A DNA stretch of 64,000 nucleotides from Arenibacter sp040216555 (GTDB lineage: Bacteria; Bacteroidota; Bacteroidia; Flavobacteriales; Flavobacteriaceae), in NCBI GenBank assembly GCA_040216555.1, contig JAVJOW010000007.1, forward strand, positions 19,774 through 83,773. The letters are read 5' to 3'. The position numbers and the translations under genes were made by a program. This document shows positions 54,567 to 63,424 of the stretch, piece by piece. Under the pieces are notes generated by a model. That model ran no database searches. It had not been told where the DNA came from and saw nothing but the letters and a program-made list of their open reading frames with translations. Numbering within the stretch: position 1 is the stretch's first letter; each line of letters opens with the position of its first letter.

Positions 54567-54671
54567 TATGTAAACTGTTTAAATTTATCCCGTTACTATC
54601 GGGAGGCGAAATTACTACTTTCTTTTGAAATAATAAAAACTAAAAAAAACCAAAAAAAATCCCTCAAATAC

Positions 54672-55964
54672 CTATTCATCGTCCAGCACTACCAAGGACA
54701 CCATATCTATTTTATTACTGGAAACTTCCAACACCACAAAAAGGAAATTGCCGATCTTAATCTCGGAATCTTTTTCTGGAATCTCTCCGGTTTCATTAAT
54801 GATCAAACCTCCCAATGTTTCGTACTCATCACTTTCCGGAAGCTCCAATTTATATTGTTCATTAATATAATCTACTTCCAGTCTACCAGAAAACTTATAG
54901 GAGTTTTCATTTATCTGCTCTTCAAACAAGTCGGTAGTATCATGTTCATCCTCTATGTCACCAAACAGTACCTCCACAATATCCTCGACCGTCATTACCC
55001 CGGAAGTGCCCCCATACTCGTCCAGAACTACCGCGATACTCTTTCTTTTTTTGGTCAAAATATTAAGAATATCATTGATCAACATTGTTTCCGGAACAAA
55101 CTCTACGGGCAAGAGAATACTTTTTATAGTTTTAGGTTTTTTGAAAAGCTCATAGGAATGAACGTAACCAATAATGTTGTCTATGGTATCCTTGAACACC
55201 AATATTTTAGAATAGCCTGTTTCTGTAAAAAGCTTTGCCAAGTTTTTAGGGGTCTCATGAAGTTCCACCGCAGCAATCTCGGTTCTTGGCACCATTACCT
55301 CCCTGGCCTTGACCCCTGAGAACTCCAAGGCATTTTGAAAAATTTGTATTTCGGAATCCACCACATCTTCCTTTTCTACAGCTTCCATTTGTTCGGTGAT
55401 ATAATCTCCCAATTCTATTTTGCTAAAGGCCAATTGCACCTCATCCCCATCTGTCTTAAAGAGCACCTTTAGAATTATATCGGAAATCCAAATAACGAAA
55501 TCCGATATTACAGAAAATAATACATAGAAAATATAGGCAGGTATTGCCAACAACCTTAGCATAGTGTTGCTGTAGATCTGAAACAATACCTTGGGCAAAA
55601 ACTCTGCGGTCAATAAAATAATCAAGGTAGAGATAACGGTTTGGGTCAACAAGCTGAAATCGGTAAGCATTAAACTTAAAAAGCCACCTGGGGCCGACTC
55701 AATTCCCAAAAATAGGTTCATAAGAAGATCCCCCATAAAAAGTCCATATACCACTAAGGCAATATTGTTGCCAATAAGCATGGTAGCAATGAACTTGGAA
55801 GGTTTTTTGGTAAGGCGGGTCAGCACTTTGGGCAGAAACCCATCTTGTTTTTTTTCTATTTCTATGTGAATTTTATTCGCAGAAATAAAGGCTATTTCCA
55901 TTCCTGAGAAAAAAGCCGAAAATAGCAATGAAATAACAATGATAATGACAATATATGCCTCCAA
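54672..55964 (-). CDS. CNNM/CorC-family (hemolysin-like) membrane protein
   Basis: The 430-residue product has a DUF21 membrane domain with about three or four helices (1-160, EIAFISANKIHIEIEKK), two CBS domains (about 205-330, VMVPRTEIAAVEL, SIAVVLDEYGGTSGVMTVEDIVE) and a C-terminal CorC/HlyC domain ending near SSNKIDMVSLV. Homologues export Mg or Co; the label hemolysin is historical. GldE belongs to this family too, but without gldD or mutY beside it I do not call it GldE. It ends a minus-strand row that starts at coaX. Confidence 0.9.
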   Translation of the reverse strand: MEAYIVIIIVISLLFSAFFSGMEIAFISANKIHIEIEKKQDGFLPKVLTRLTKKPSKFIATMLIGNNIALVVYGLFMGDLLMNLFLGIESAPGGFLSLMLTDFSLLTQTVISTLIILLTAEFLPKVLFQIYSNTMLRLLAIPAYIFYVLFSVISDFVIWISDIILKVLFKTDGDEVQLAFSKIELGDYITEQMEAVEKEDVVDSEIQIFQNALEFSGVKAREVMVPRTEIAAVELHETPKNLAKLFTETGYSKILVFKDTIDNIIGYVHSYELFKKPKTIKSILLPVEFVPETMLINDILNILTKKRKSIAVVLDEYGGTSGVMTVEDIVEVLFGDIEDEHDTTDLFEEQINENSYKFSGRLEVDYINEQYKLELPESDEYETLGGLIINETGEIPEKDSEIKIGNFLFVVLEVSSNKIDMVSLVVLDDE

Positions 55965-55966
55965 AA

Positions 55967-56170
55967 TTATTGTTTATTGTTTTTTTGACGTTCTTCAAAC
56001 CTTTTTCTATAGGTTTTCTTAAAAATGAACATCCCTATGGAAACAATTCCAAAGAAAACAAATAAATAGGCCCGTTGCCTATCTATGTCCCACTGTTCGT
56101 AAATCTCAAAAACGGAAACTACGGCAACAGCCAAATAAAGGTATTCCGTATATCTTAAAATCTTAATCAT
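55967..56170 (-). CDS. Small two-helix membrane protein next to lptC
   Basis: The 67-residue product has two hydrophobic segments (about 9-24 and 33-50) and a very basic C-terminus (KKTYRKRFEERQKNNKQ), so both ends should be cytoplasmic. I know no function. It overlaps lptC by 8 bp and precedes the CNNM gene by 2 bp, so it is fixed in the operon. Confidence 0.75.
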   Translation of the reverse strand: MIKILRYTEYLYLAVAVVSVFEIYEQWDIDRQRAYLFVFFGIVSIGMFIFKKTYRKRFEERQKNNKQ

Positions 56171-56771
56171 TCTTCTTTTCTTTTATACTCATATAACCAT
56201 AGGTCTTATTAGCATTAAAAAAACTAAAATCCCTATTAAAGTCCATTCCTTCACCATCCATTATTGTTCCTTCCTCCGGATTGGTATATTTAAATTTCTG
56301 TTGGGTAAAAATCCAATCATTGGTTCTATCCCAATATAATTGGGGTGCCTCCAACTTTTTTCCATCACTGGATTCAATAACCACATTACCCTGCAAATCT
56401 ATTAAATTAGTACTGGAATACATAATGCCATAATCTGCGGTAACCGTACTCTTTTCTCCTTTTTCATCAAAAAACTCTAATTTGAGTCCATCGGGAAAAG
56501 TTCTATAAGGAAATACAAGGTTGTCAAAATCATTGCTGATAGGACTCGTTAACACAGCAATTATATGCGCAGAAACTACCCCTTCATTTTTTTCAAGTTC
56601 ATCGGTCTCTGTATAAGTTAAGGTGAAATCCTCTGCAACGGCACTGGGAAATATCTTTTTAATTGCTTCGTCCCCAACTCTCTTATAATTGTCTGCACAG
56701 GAATAAAAAAGCATTGCCATAGAAAATACTATGGCAATGCTCCTTAAATTATATAAACCTTTTTTTTTCAT
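56163..56771 (-). CDS. lptC: LPS export protein LptC
   Basis: LptC passes LPS from the LptBFG extractor to the LptA bridge. The 202-residue product looks like a lipoprotein (Cys25 in MLFYSCADN), unlike the helix-anchored E. coli form, which is usual in Bacteroidota. The body is the beta-jellyroll of the family, with ADYGIMYSSTNLIDLQGNVVI and KKLEAPQLYWDRTNDWIFT. It overlaps the small membrane gene by 8 bp and follows the TPR gene by 1 bp. Confidence 0.9.
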   Translation of the reverse strand: MKKKGLYNLRSIAIVFSMAMLFYSCADNYKRVGDEAIKKIFPSAVAEDFTLTYTETDELEKNEGVVSAHIIAVLTSPISNDFDNLVFPYRTFPDGLKLEFFDEKGEKSTVTADYGIMYSSTNLIDLQGNVVIESSDGKKLEAPQLYWDRTNDWIFTQQKFKYTNPEEGTIMDGEGMDFNRDFSFFNANKTYGYMSIKEKKND

Positions 56772-56772
56772 C

Positions 56773-58143
56773 TTATAGGTTGGGCACCTTTACACTACCA
56801 CCTACCCAACAAGAGAAACTTACTGTTTTACCGGCCATACCGGAATTAAATATATCCGTTTTGGACGGTGCCTTGGCTGAGTAACTAGCGGCTGCCTGAC
56901 CTGCCCTACCACTTAAAGCTGGATCCACACGACCTGCTTGACGGGCTATTTCAGCTGCTTTCCAATAGATAGCCCTTTTCTCGAAAGGAGTACTACCACA
57001 TTCATTGGCACTACCGGCATATAGACTGGCAATCAACAAATAGGCCTTACCATTGGAGGGATTGGCATCAATAGCTTTTTGGGCATAACTCCTAGCAGTA
57101 GATTTACTTTTCTTCACGTAGCTATGGGCAATCTTATAGGCGATATTGGATTTTTTTCTGGAATCGGTTTCCAAATCCAAAGCTTTGTTGAAATCCGCAA
57201 GGGCGCCATTGGTATCCCCGGCATTATTCTTAAGGGCACCAGCATACATATATGCGCTGGCGGAAGGCTCCATGGCCAATTGTACTTCAAATAATTTCTT
57301 GAACATTGGATCTTCAGTACACTCTTTACTGTACATTCTTCCAACAGCTCTCTTGATCCAAGTTAAATCACTCTTTTTTGAATCAAAATTCTTTTCGTAC
57401 AAAGGAATTAAGTTTTCACAGTTCGCCAAAGCACCTAATTTACTGTCGATACTTTCCGCTATTTTACCATAGTTTTCAGAATAACTATTGTAAGAACTCA
57501 ATTGCTTTTTCTCTTTTGAAGTCAAAGTACCGGCATCTTCCTTAGGAAGAAGTTTGGTTATAACCTCTGTGAGCTTGTCATTTTCCTCATCTATCTTTTC
57601 GGTAATGTTGTCGTATTTCTCAAATACTTCCTCCAAATCCTTTTTGCCTGCACTATTTAAATCTACCAAGCTGGAGAAATATAAATATAAGGCCTTAGGG
57701 TTTTTAAAATTTGCCTTATCCTCTGTAAAAGCTTTGTCTAGCTGAGTGTAGATTTCCTCATCGGTGATCATTTTCTCATCATACTTCAACAATACCTTAT
57801 CTATAATGGTCTCTGCAACATCTGTTTTAGCAGGAAAGTACTTGGCCCTATTATCATATAGCTCAATTAAGGCATTAATATTGGCAGTTTTGTCCGCCCC
57901 GGTAGATTTCTCTATCCTGTCCTTTAGAATCCGCTCACCATATAATATATTGGCCCAGTTTAAGGTAGGACAATTATCATATACCATTTTCCATGGTGTA
58001 TAAGCAGCCTCATAATTCTTAACTTTCACATGTTCTGTGTAAATGGAAAGATTGGTCATACACTCCGGGTTTTGGGCCTGGGAATGCCCTAGACCCACAA
58101 ATCCCATGGCGACTATCGCTGTGATGTAGAGTTTCTTTTTCAT
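56773..58143 (-). CDS. Periplasmic TPR-repeat protein
   Basis: The 456-residue product has a signal peptide (about 1-23, ending in GHSQAQ). The body is helical. Clear TPR units come late, such as SAYMYAGALKNNAGDTNGALADFNKALDL and KSTARSYAQKAIDANPSNGKAYLLIASLYAG. Eight or so Cys are spread along it, a few of which may pair. The function is unknown. Its fixed place between an outer-membrane protein and lptC hints at an envelope role. Confidence 0.85.
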   Translation of the reverse strand: MKKKLYITAIVAMGFVGLGHSQAQNPECMTNLSIYTEHVKVKNYEAAYTPWKMVYDNCPTLNWANILYGERILKDRIEKSTGADKTANINALIELYDNRAKYFPAKTDVAETIIDKVLLKYDEKMITDEEIYTQLDKAFTEDKANFKNPKALYLYFSSLVDLNSAGKKDLEEVFEKYDNITEKIDEENDKLTEVITKLLPKEDAGTLTSKEKKQLSSYNSYSENYGKIAESIDSKLGALANCENLIPLYEKNFDSKKSDLTWIKRAVGRMYSKECTEDPMFKKLFEVQLAMEPSASAYMYAGALKNNAGDTNGALADFNKALDLETDSRKKSNIAYKIAHSYVKKSKSTARSYAQKAIDANPSNGKAYLLIASLYAGSANECGSTPFEKRAIYWKAAEIARQAGRVDPALSGRAGQAAASYSAKAPSKTDIFNSGMAGKTVSFSCWVGGSVKVPNL

Positions 58144-58180
58144 CTGTCTGTTTATTTTAAGGTGGTTAAAGTAATAATTT

Positions 58181-59452
58181 TTAATTAATTTTTCTTGGTA
58201 TGAACCATTTATCGTTTAAAGATAAGCCTACATTAACTTTGAAATAACTTTCTTCTACTAAATCCCCATATTTGGTTCCTCTTTTCCCAAGTTCAAAGCC
58301 GAGATTAATATTTGAAAGACTACGACTCATACTACTCAGTGGTAAACCTATTCCAAAAGTTATGCCAAAATCATTAATCTCCTTATTATCTACCACAATT
58401 CCCGATTTGGAGACCTTAGCACCTGCCCTATAAGTCACTCTTTTCAAATAACTGGTAAAAGAGGTGTAGTCCGGGATATAAAACCCTCCAAGCCTATAGG
58501 TCTTTGCATTTTGATATTCCAAATTATTGGCAGGGGTAAGCTCGTTCTCAAAAGTGCTTAATTCCTGAAAACTGTACTCCGCCCCTAAAAACCATTTTTT
58601 ATCCTGACCATAACCCAACCCTAATGTAGCTGTAGTTGGAATCTGCACTCCGGTACGTGCCAGACCCTGTGCTTCCAAATCCACTTCAGTTACTTCAATG
58701 TCCCTACCGCTAACGGTGGAGAAGGAACCTATGGTCCTAGTATTTTCAGAAACCAAATTGGCTTGTGTATTTACCAAAATGCTGGCAAAAAGAGTATGTT
58801 TTTCGGTGATGGCTGGTGTAAAACTGGCTCCAAAATTAAAATCGAAGCCTTTAATTCTAGATTCTATCTTATTAAAAGAACCAAACTGCACGTCTTCAAT
58901 AGTCTGATAACTATTGGTATTCTGGTTCCCAAAATTAAAATTACTGGTTACCCCTAAACTTAAGTTTTTTAAAAGTTCATAGCCAACAGAGATATAAACC
59001 CTGTTCAACCCTCCTTCTCCATTGAACGATTCGGTTACCATTCCTTGGCCCGTGTTTCTTTCGGAGAGAAAATTGTATCCTATGGAGGAATACGGCATAA
59101 GACCAAAACCAAGACCAAAGCCTTTGCCCAGATTAAACCCTAAAGAAAGGTAGTCCAAATTTGAAATGGAGGCATTTTCCTTGGAATCGTTACTTTCAAA
59201 CCTGTACTCCTTACGCGATAGTCCCGCTGTGTAGGTTGTTAACCCCAATTTACTGTATGCTGCGGGATTATTTAGATTGATGTGAATACTATCCGTGTAA
59301 ACACTCAACCCACCCATCATTTGATTCTCCACTGTGCCGGTAGCCCTTAAATCCCCAACACCGAAATAAGAATAGGGGGAAGCAGTACTATTCTGAGCAT
59401 ATATGCCTACCGAAGTTACGCATAAAATTGCAATAATAAAATTTTTGATCAT
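58181..59452 (-). CDS. Outer-membrane beta-barrel protein (FadL/OmpP1-like)
   Basis: The 423-residue product has a signal peptide (about 1-19, GIYAQN). The start SPYSYFGVGDLRATG and HINLNNPAAYSKLGLTTY resembles the N-terminus of OmpP1/FadL-type proteins with their NPA motif. The remainder alternates like barrel strands and ends with KWFIPRKIN, not a clear aromatic terminus. Transport or structural roles are both possible. It starts 1 base after the coaX stop, so the two share a message. Confidence 0.82.
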   Translation of the reverse strand: MIKNFIIAILCVTSVGIYAQNSTASPYSYFGVGDLRATGTVENQMMGGLSVYTDSIHINLNNPAAYSKLGLTTYTAGLSRKEYRFESNDSKENASISNLDYLSLGFNLGKGFGLGFGLMPYSSIGYNFLSERNTGQGMVTESFNGEGGLNRVYISVGYELLKNLSLGVTSNFNFGNQNTNSYQTIEDVQFGSFNKIESRIKGFDFNFGASFTPAITEKHTLFASILVNTQANLVSENTRTIGSFSTVSGRDIEVTEVDLEAQGLARTGVQIPTTATLGLGYGQDKKWFLGAEYSFQELSTFENELTPANNLEYQNAKTYRLGGFYIPDYTSFTSYLKRVTYRAGAKVSKSGIVVDNKEINDFGITFGIGLPLSSMSRSLSNINLGFELGKRGTKYGDLVEESYFKVNVGLSLNDKWFIPRKIN

Positions 59453-60181
59453 CTAGCGCTTGTTGTATTCTAACAAATGGTATAACCCCAACAGGAGAAA
59501 TTTAGAATGCGCAAATATGGTATTTTTTAATCGTTTTGACAAAAATTGAGCATCACCTCCTGTTAAAATAACTGTTAAATCGACAAATCTACTTCTATAT
59601 TGATCAATTATCCCGTCAATTTCATTGCAAATGCCGTTGATTACACCACTATGCATACTAGTTTCAGTAGTATTTCCAATAAAATCTATTATGGCCTTTT
59701 TTTTCAACAACGGCAATTTGGATGTTTGTTCGTGCATAGCTTTGTACCTCATGGCTATACCGGGCGAAATGGCCCCTCCCAAATATTCCCCATAGTCATT
59801 AACCGCATCATAGGTAACACAGGTGCCTGCATCTATAACCAGGGTATTCCCTTTAGGATTATAATAGAATGCCGCTGTTGCCAGGGCAATGCGATCCACA
59901 CCCAGGGTCTGTGGTGTGGCATAAGAATTCTTGAAAGGAGTTTTGGAGGTGTAACTCAGGACATGAACTTTACAGAAGACACATAACATGGCTATTTCCT
60001 CTTGACCTATCCCACCTACGTTGGAAACAATGGCATTTTGAATGAGAACATACTCGGCAAAAATAGATTTCACACTTTTTGCAAAATCTGCATTGGGAAT
60101 TTTTCGATAGGAAATGATTTTACCATTATCGAAAACCGCCATTTTCACTAGGGTATTACCCACATCTACAATCAAGTTCAT
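59453..60181 (-). CDS. coaX: Type III pantothenate kinase CoaX
   Basis: CoaX phosphorylates pantothenate, the first step to coenzyme A, and is not feedback-inhibited by CoA. The 242-residue product starts MNLIVDVGNTLVKMAVF (phosphate-1 motif), then TLGVDRIALATAAF and VIDAGTCVTYDAVNDYGEYLGGAISPG, with the late LTGGDAQFL. All ATP and pantothenate motifs of the family are present. It is the first gene of the row that runs through lptC to the CNNM gene. Confidence 0.96.
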   Translation of the reverse strand: MNLIVDVGNTLVKMAVFDNGKIISYRKIPNADFAKSVKSIFAEYVLIQNAIVSNVGGIGQEEIAMLCVFCKVHVLSYTSKTPFKNSYATPQTLGVDRIALATAAFYYNPKGNTLVIDAGTCVTYDAVNDYGEYLGGAISPGIAMRYKAMHEQTSKLPLLKKKAIIDFIGNTTETSMHSGVINGICNEIDGIIDQYRSRFVDLTVILTGGDAQFLSKRLKNTIFAHSKFLLLGLYHLLEYNKR

Positions 60182-60233
60182 ACTGTAAAGATCAAAAAAC
60201 TTTAAAAAACAAAAACCTTTTTTTTCATTTTTG

Positions 60234-60264
60234 TTTGTATATCCTAAATTTGAATTTATATTTG
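60234..60264 (+). promoter_or_regulatory. Full -33/-7 promoter of tRNA-Phe
   Basis: TTTG (60234-60237) and TATATTTG (60257-60264) are separated by exactly 19 bp, the complete Bacteroidota sigma-ABfr-type promoter. It lies 18 bp before the tRNA and is the best promoter in the window. Confidence 0.85.
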
Positions 60265-60282
60265 CACCCGCTTACAGCGTTT

Positions 60283-60355
60283 GGTGCCTTAGCTCAGTTG
60301 GTAGAGCAATGGACTGAAAATCCATGTGTCCCTGGTTCGATTCCTGGAGGCACCA
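60283..60355 (+). tRNA. tRNA-Phe (GAA)
   Basis: The 73-base cloverleaf has acceptor stem GGTGCCT/AGGCACC, D-arm GCTCAGTTGGTAGAGC, anticodon stem ATGGA/TCCAT with loop CTGAAAA, so anticodon GAA for Phe, and discriminator A. The T-arm is CCTGG-TTCGATT-CCTGG, which leaves a central T-T mismatch. The 3' CCA is not encoded (the genome reads CCT) and must be added. A terminator follows at once. Confidence 0.97.
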
Positions 60356-60357
60356 CC

Positions 60358-60388
60358 TCAAAAGCCCTTGAAAATCAAGGGCTTTTTT
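60358..60388 (+). terminator. Terminator of tRNA-Phe
   Basis: A 12-bp stem (60360-60371 with 60375-60386, core GCCCTTGA/TCAAGGGC), a three-base loop and a T6 tract lie five bases after the tRNA. Confidence 0.92.
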
Positions 60389-60481
60389 ATTTCCACCCAT
60401 TTATTGCTTCTCTTTTACGGCCGGCTGCCGCAATTATAAAACATTTTTTAGTTGAGGATAAATTTGGACCCTAGATGATGA

Positions 60482-61642
60482 TTACTTCCCTAAGAGTTCT
60501 TTTATGCCTACAGTTTCCCAAATTATCCCTTCATAGGCACTTTCATGTCCCCCTTCGTATAAGATACCAATATTTTTTCCATCCATAGCGGTTAAATCGG
60601 AATAGGCCGAAGGTCCGGGAAAGATTTGTTTTACCATGGGCCAAGACTTTCCGTCATCCGAACTTACTCTCATCGTCATATTCACCCTACTTTTGGTGTC
60701 AGCCGGATTTGCAAAAAGCACATATACCTGTCCTTCCAAATCCAATCGTAAAGCACTGGCTTGACAAATGGGTTCGATCAAAGACTCATGATGGTGCATA
60801 TCTTTCCACGATTCCCCTCCGTCATCGCTATAAGCAAGCTGCCTACTGCTCATATTTCGATCGTAATTGCGCATATTCAACATAAGACTATGATCTGAAA
60901 GTTCCACCACTTCACATTCATTAACCTGATCCTGAGGGGTACTTCCTCCCAACTTCCATGTGCTCCCATGGTCATCGGAAAAAATGGTATGGGAGTAATA
61001 CTTTTTGGTCACGGCCTCGATATGATCGCATGCAATCACCAGCCTACCCTTGTACTTGCCTCCAAGAATTTGAATACCCGACCCTGGTCCTGTGGCATAC
61101 CATGTCCAATTGGGTAATTTTACGTCTGTGGTGATTTCCTTTGGTTTACCCCAACTTTTACCATCATTGGTAGATTTCAATAAAAATACCCTTCTGGTAT
61201 CCTTACTCTTTTGCGCTATTATGTCCGACTCATGGTCAGTTCCCAAATTCCATGTAGTCAATAAAAAAACATCCCCCGTTATACGATCTACGACTGGCGA
61301 AGGGTTACCACAAGTATTCCCCTCATCGTGCCAAAGTACTTCCAATTTGCCCCAGGTTTTTCCACCATCCGTAGACCGTTTCATTACCAGATCGATACTT
61401 CCTGTATCACTACAACCATTTTTTCTGCCCTCTGCAAAAGCCAATAAAATACCATTACTTGTAGTAACTACGGCCGGAATCCGAAAACATTGATAACCTT
61501 CTTTTCCTCCTTCAAAAATATAATTCAACATTTTTTCTTGCTTCTTTTCCCCTGTTAGGGGTTGGGAGGCAAGTGGAGTTGCCAGAAGGCCCACAATGGC
61601 GAAAATGAAGATATGCTTTAAAAATACTTTAGAATAAACCAT
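60482..61642 (-). CDS. Secreted exo-alpha-sialidase (GH33)
   Basis: The 386-residue product has a signal peptide (about 1-26, LLATPLASQ) and the GH33 six-bladed propeller. FRIP, with its Arg of the substrate triad, lies at CFRIPAVVTT. Five Asp-box motifs are seen: STDGGKTW, STNDGKSW, SDDHGSTW, SDDGGESW and SSDDGKSW. The nucleophile Tyr is probably in the late PSAYSDL segment and the acid/base Asp in the early region. It should remove terminal sialic acid, or a related sugar, from glycans. It is downstream of two FAD oxidoreductase genes on the same strand, 71 bp away, in what looks like a glycan-use locus. Confidence 0.9.
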   Translation of the reverse strand: MVYSKVFLKHIFIFAIVGLLATPLASQPLTGEKKQEKMLNYIFEGGKEGYQCFRIPAVVTTSNGILLAFAEGRKNGCSDTGSIDLVMKRSTDGGKTWGKLEVLWHDEGNTCGNPSPVVDRITGDVFLLTTWNLGTDHESDIIAQKSKDTRRVFLLKSTNDGKSWGKPKEITTDVKLPNWTWYATGPGSGIQILGGKYKGRLVIACDHIEAVTKKYYSHTIFSDDHGSTWKLGGSTPQDQVNECEVVELSDHSLMLNMRNYDRNMSSRQLAYSDDGGESWKDMHHHESLIEPICQASALRLDLEGQVYVLFANPADTKSRVNMTMRVSSDDGKSWPMVKQIFPGPSAYSDLTAMDGKNIGILYEGGHESAYEGIIWETVGIKELLGK

Positions 61643-61713
61643 TTTATTATTTCATTAGGTTGGAGAAATTACCATTCAAATTATTGGACCGCAAATAAAA
61701 AATAGGACCAACA

Positions 61714-63384
61714 TCATTCCACGATTTGCCCTTTAGCTAGCAAAACGTCCTTTAATTTATTATAGTCCACCTCCTGTACCACCGCATTTTCATCGATTGC
61801 CAAAACTGCCGCAGCAGCGGCCGATTGCCCCAAGATCATGAATACCGGCTCCATACGGATAGAACCAAAGGCGATATGACTGGAAGATAAACAAACTGGC
61901 ACCAAAAGGTTTTTACACTCTTCCCTTTTTGGCACCAAGGTTTCATAGGATATAGCGTAGGGCCCATTGGTACTTACTCCTATATCCCCTTCGTTCTGCA
62001 CAAACCCATCTGGTTTCACATAGCGCTGCACGTTGTGGGAATCCATGGCATAAGATCCCATTCCCACTGGTTTTGGGGTTGGACTTCTTTTCAAAAGTTC
62101 ATTTTCGGTCATCACGAACTCCCCTATCATCCGCCTTGCCTCCCTTACATAGATCTGGTGTGGCCAATTGCCGTTATCAGTAAATTCATCCTTTGCCAAG
62201 CCCCATGTCTGCATCTCGGTCTGTATATCCTCGGGGACCCTGGGGTCGTTGGCCACAAACCAAAGCAGGCCTTTTTGATAATTTTCATGCTCCTTAATGA
62301 TTTCCTTTCTTCTTTTGTAGCTTGCCTCTGGATAATCATAATTCATACCTATATTATCGCTACTAAGCGGTCCGTGGTTGTTCGTATCCGTTTTATGGTT
62401 GGGGACCGCATCAAATTTCTCGAACCAATCCTTTCTTCCTGTTTCGAATACCCTGGCCAAGAGTTCATAATCTAAGGGATCATAATCGTCTGGTTTTGGA
62501 AAAGGAATCCTATTTTCAGGGTGATTGCTCACGCACATGCGGAAACAATAGGCCTGGATTTTATCGTCTCCACTATACTTTTCACCCGGGTCCTCTCCCG
62601 ATACCCTGGGAAGGAGGCCGCTGCTTGGGTCGCCCGGCACTACATAAGGGGATATATCTGACGCAAACCAGTGTTTATGGTGTAAGACCCCTGTTTGAAC
62701 CCCGTTCCACTCCTCACCATATACTTCTTTACCTTCACGGCCAACGTGATAACTTACCCCTGCCGCTGCCATGAGGTCTCCCTCATAAGTAGCATCCATA
62801 AATATTTTACCGGAATACGTCTTACCGGACAAGGTAGTAATTGAAACTATATTTCCATCCTGCATCTCTACCCCGTTTTCCCTATCGAGCCATTCGTCAC
62901 GGTATACCTCTATCTGTTCCTCCCTTACCCAATCCTCAAAGACTTTTTCCGCCACATGGGGCTCAAAGATCCACATGGTCCGGTTCTCCCCATCCATGGC
63001 AGGGGTACCCTGGCCTTTGTTCCCATATTCTTCCTTTTTCTGCCAGTTCCATGCTTCATTGGTGTTGTAATGTTGCCAGACCCTATGGTAAAATTCCCTT
63101 GCCAGACCCCCTATAACACTTTTATCCCCTGTATCGGTAAATCCAAGCCCGCCAGAAGAAAGTCCACCCAAATGTAAATCCGGGGACACCACAATGACCG
63201 ATTTTCCGGAACGCTTTGCTTCCACCGCCGCAGAAATGGCCGCGGAGGTACCTCCATAAATAATGAAATCGGCCGAAGCTATTGGTTTAGTCTTTTCTCC
63301 TGACTCTTTACAGCCAGTTAGGCCTATTAATCCCGTAATTAATAGAATACAGAAAAGATTAATGGCCATTCTTTTTTTTGTCAT
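61714..63384 (-). CDS. FAD-dependent oxidoreductase lipoprotein (PF12831 type)
   Basis: The 556-residue product is a lipoprotein (Cys25 in GLTGCKESG). Its FAD-binding fold starts FIIYGGTSAAISAAVEAKRSGKSV, followed by LGGLSSGGLGFTD, in the style of the FAD-dependent proteins often labelled xanthan lyase in polysaccharide loci. DATYEGDLMAAAGVSYHVGRE and the C-terminal AFGSIRMEPVFMILGQSAAAAA are typical. The substrate is unknown; no lyase domain is seen. It follows its truncated paralogue by 40 bp. Confidence 0.88.
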   Translation of the reverse strand: MTKKRMAINLFCILLITGLIGLTGCKESGEKTKPIASADFIIYGGTSAAISAAVEAKRSGKSVIVVSPDLHLGGLSSGGLGFTDTGDKSVIGGLAREFYHRVWQHYNTNEAWNWQKKEEYGNKGQGTPAMDGENRTMWIFEPHVAEKVFEDWVREEQIEVYRDEWLDRENGVEMQDGNIVSITTLSGKTYSGKIFMDATYEGDLMAAAGVSYHVGREGKEVYGEEWNGVQTGVLHHKHWFASDISPYVVPGDPSSGLLPRVSGEDPGEKYSGDDKIQAYCFRMCVSNHPENRIPFPKPDDYDPLDYELLARVFETGRKDWFEKFDAVPNHKTDTNNHGPLSSDNIGMNYDYPEASYKRRKEIIKEHENYQKGLLWFVANDPRVPEDIQTEMQTWGLAKDEFTDNGNWPHQIYVREARRMIGEFVMTENELLKRSPTPKPVGMGSYAMDSHNVQRYVKPDGFVQNEGDIGVSTNGPYAISYETLVPKREECKNLLVPVCLSSSHIAFGSIRMEPVFMILGQSAAAAAVLAIDENAVVQEVDYNKLKDVLLAKGQIVE

Positions 63385-63424
63385 TTTATTGGCAATTTAA
63401 ATTACACTTTAGGAAAATTACATT

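Noticed and set aside
54588..54602. CCCG/CGGG hairpin in the leader of the PpiD-like gene
   Set aside because: Only four base pairs form, too weak to claim a regulatory structure.
54672..55964. Calling the CNNM/CorC protein GldE
   Set aside because: GldE shares the family, but the expected neighbours such as gldD are absent and sequence reading cannot separate the paralogues.
60235..60474. Plus-strand 79-codon open frame through tRNA-Phe
   Set aside because: It reads straight through the tRNA and its terminator and has no protein similarity. The tRNA cloverleaf and promoter explain the sequence.
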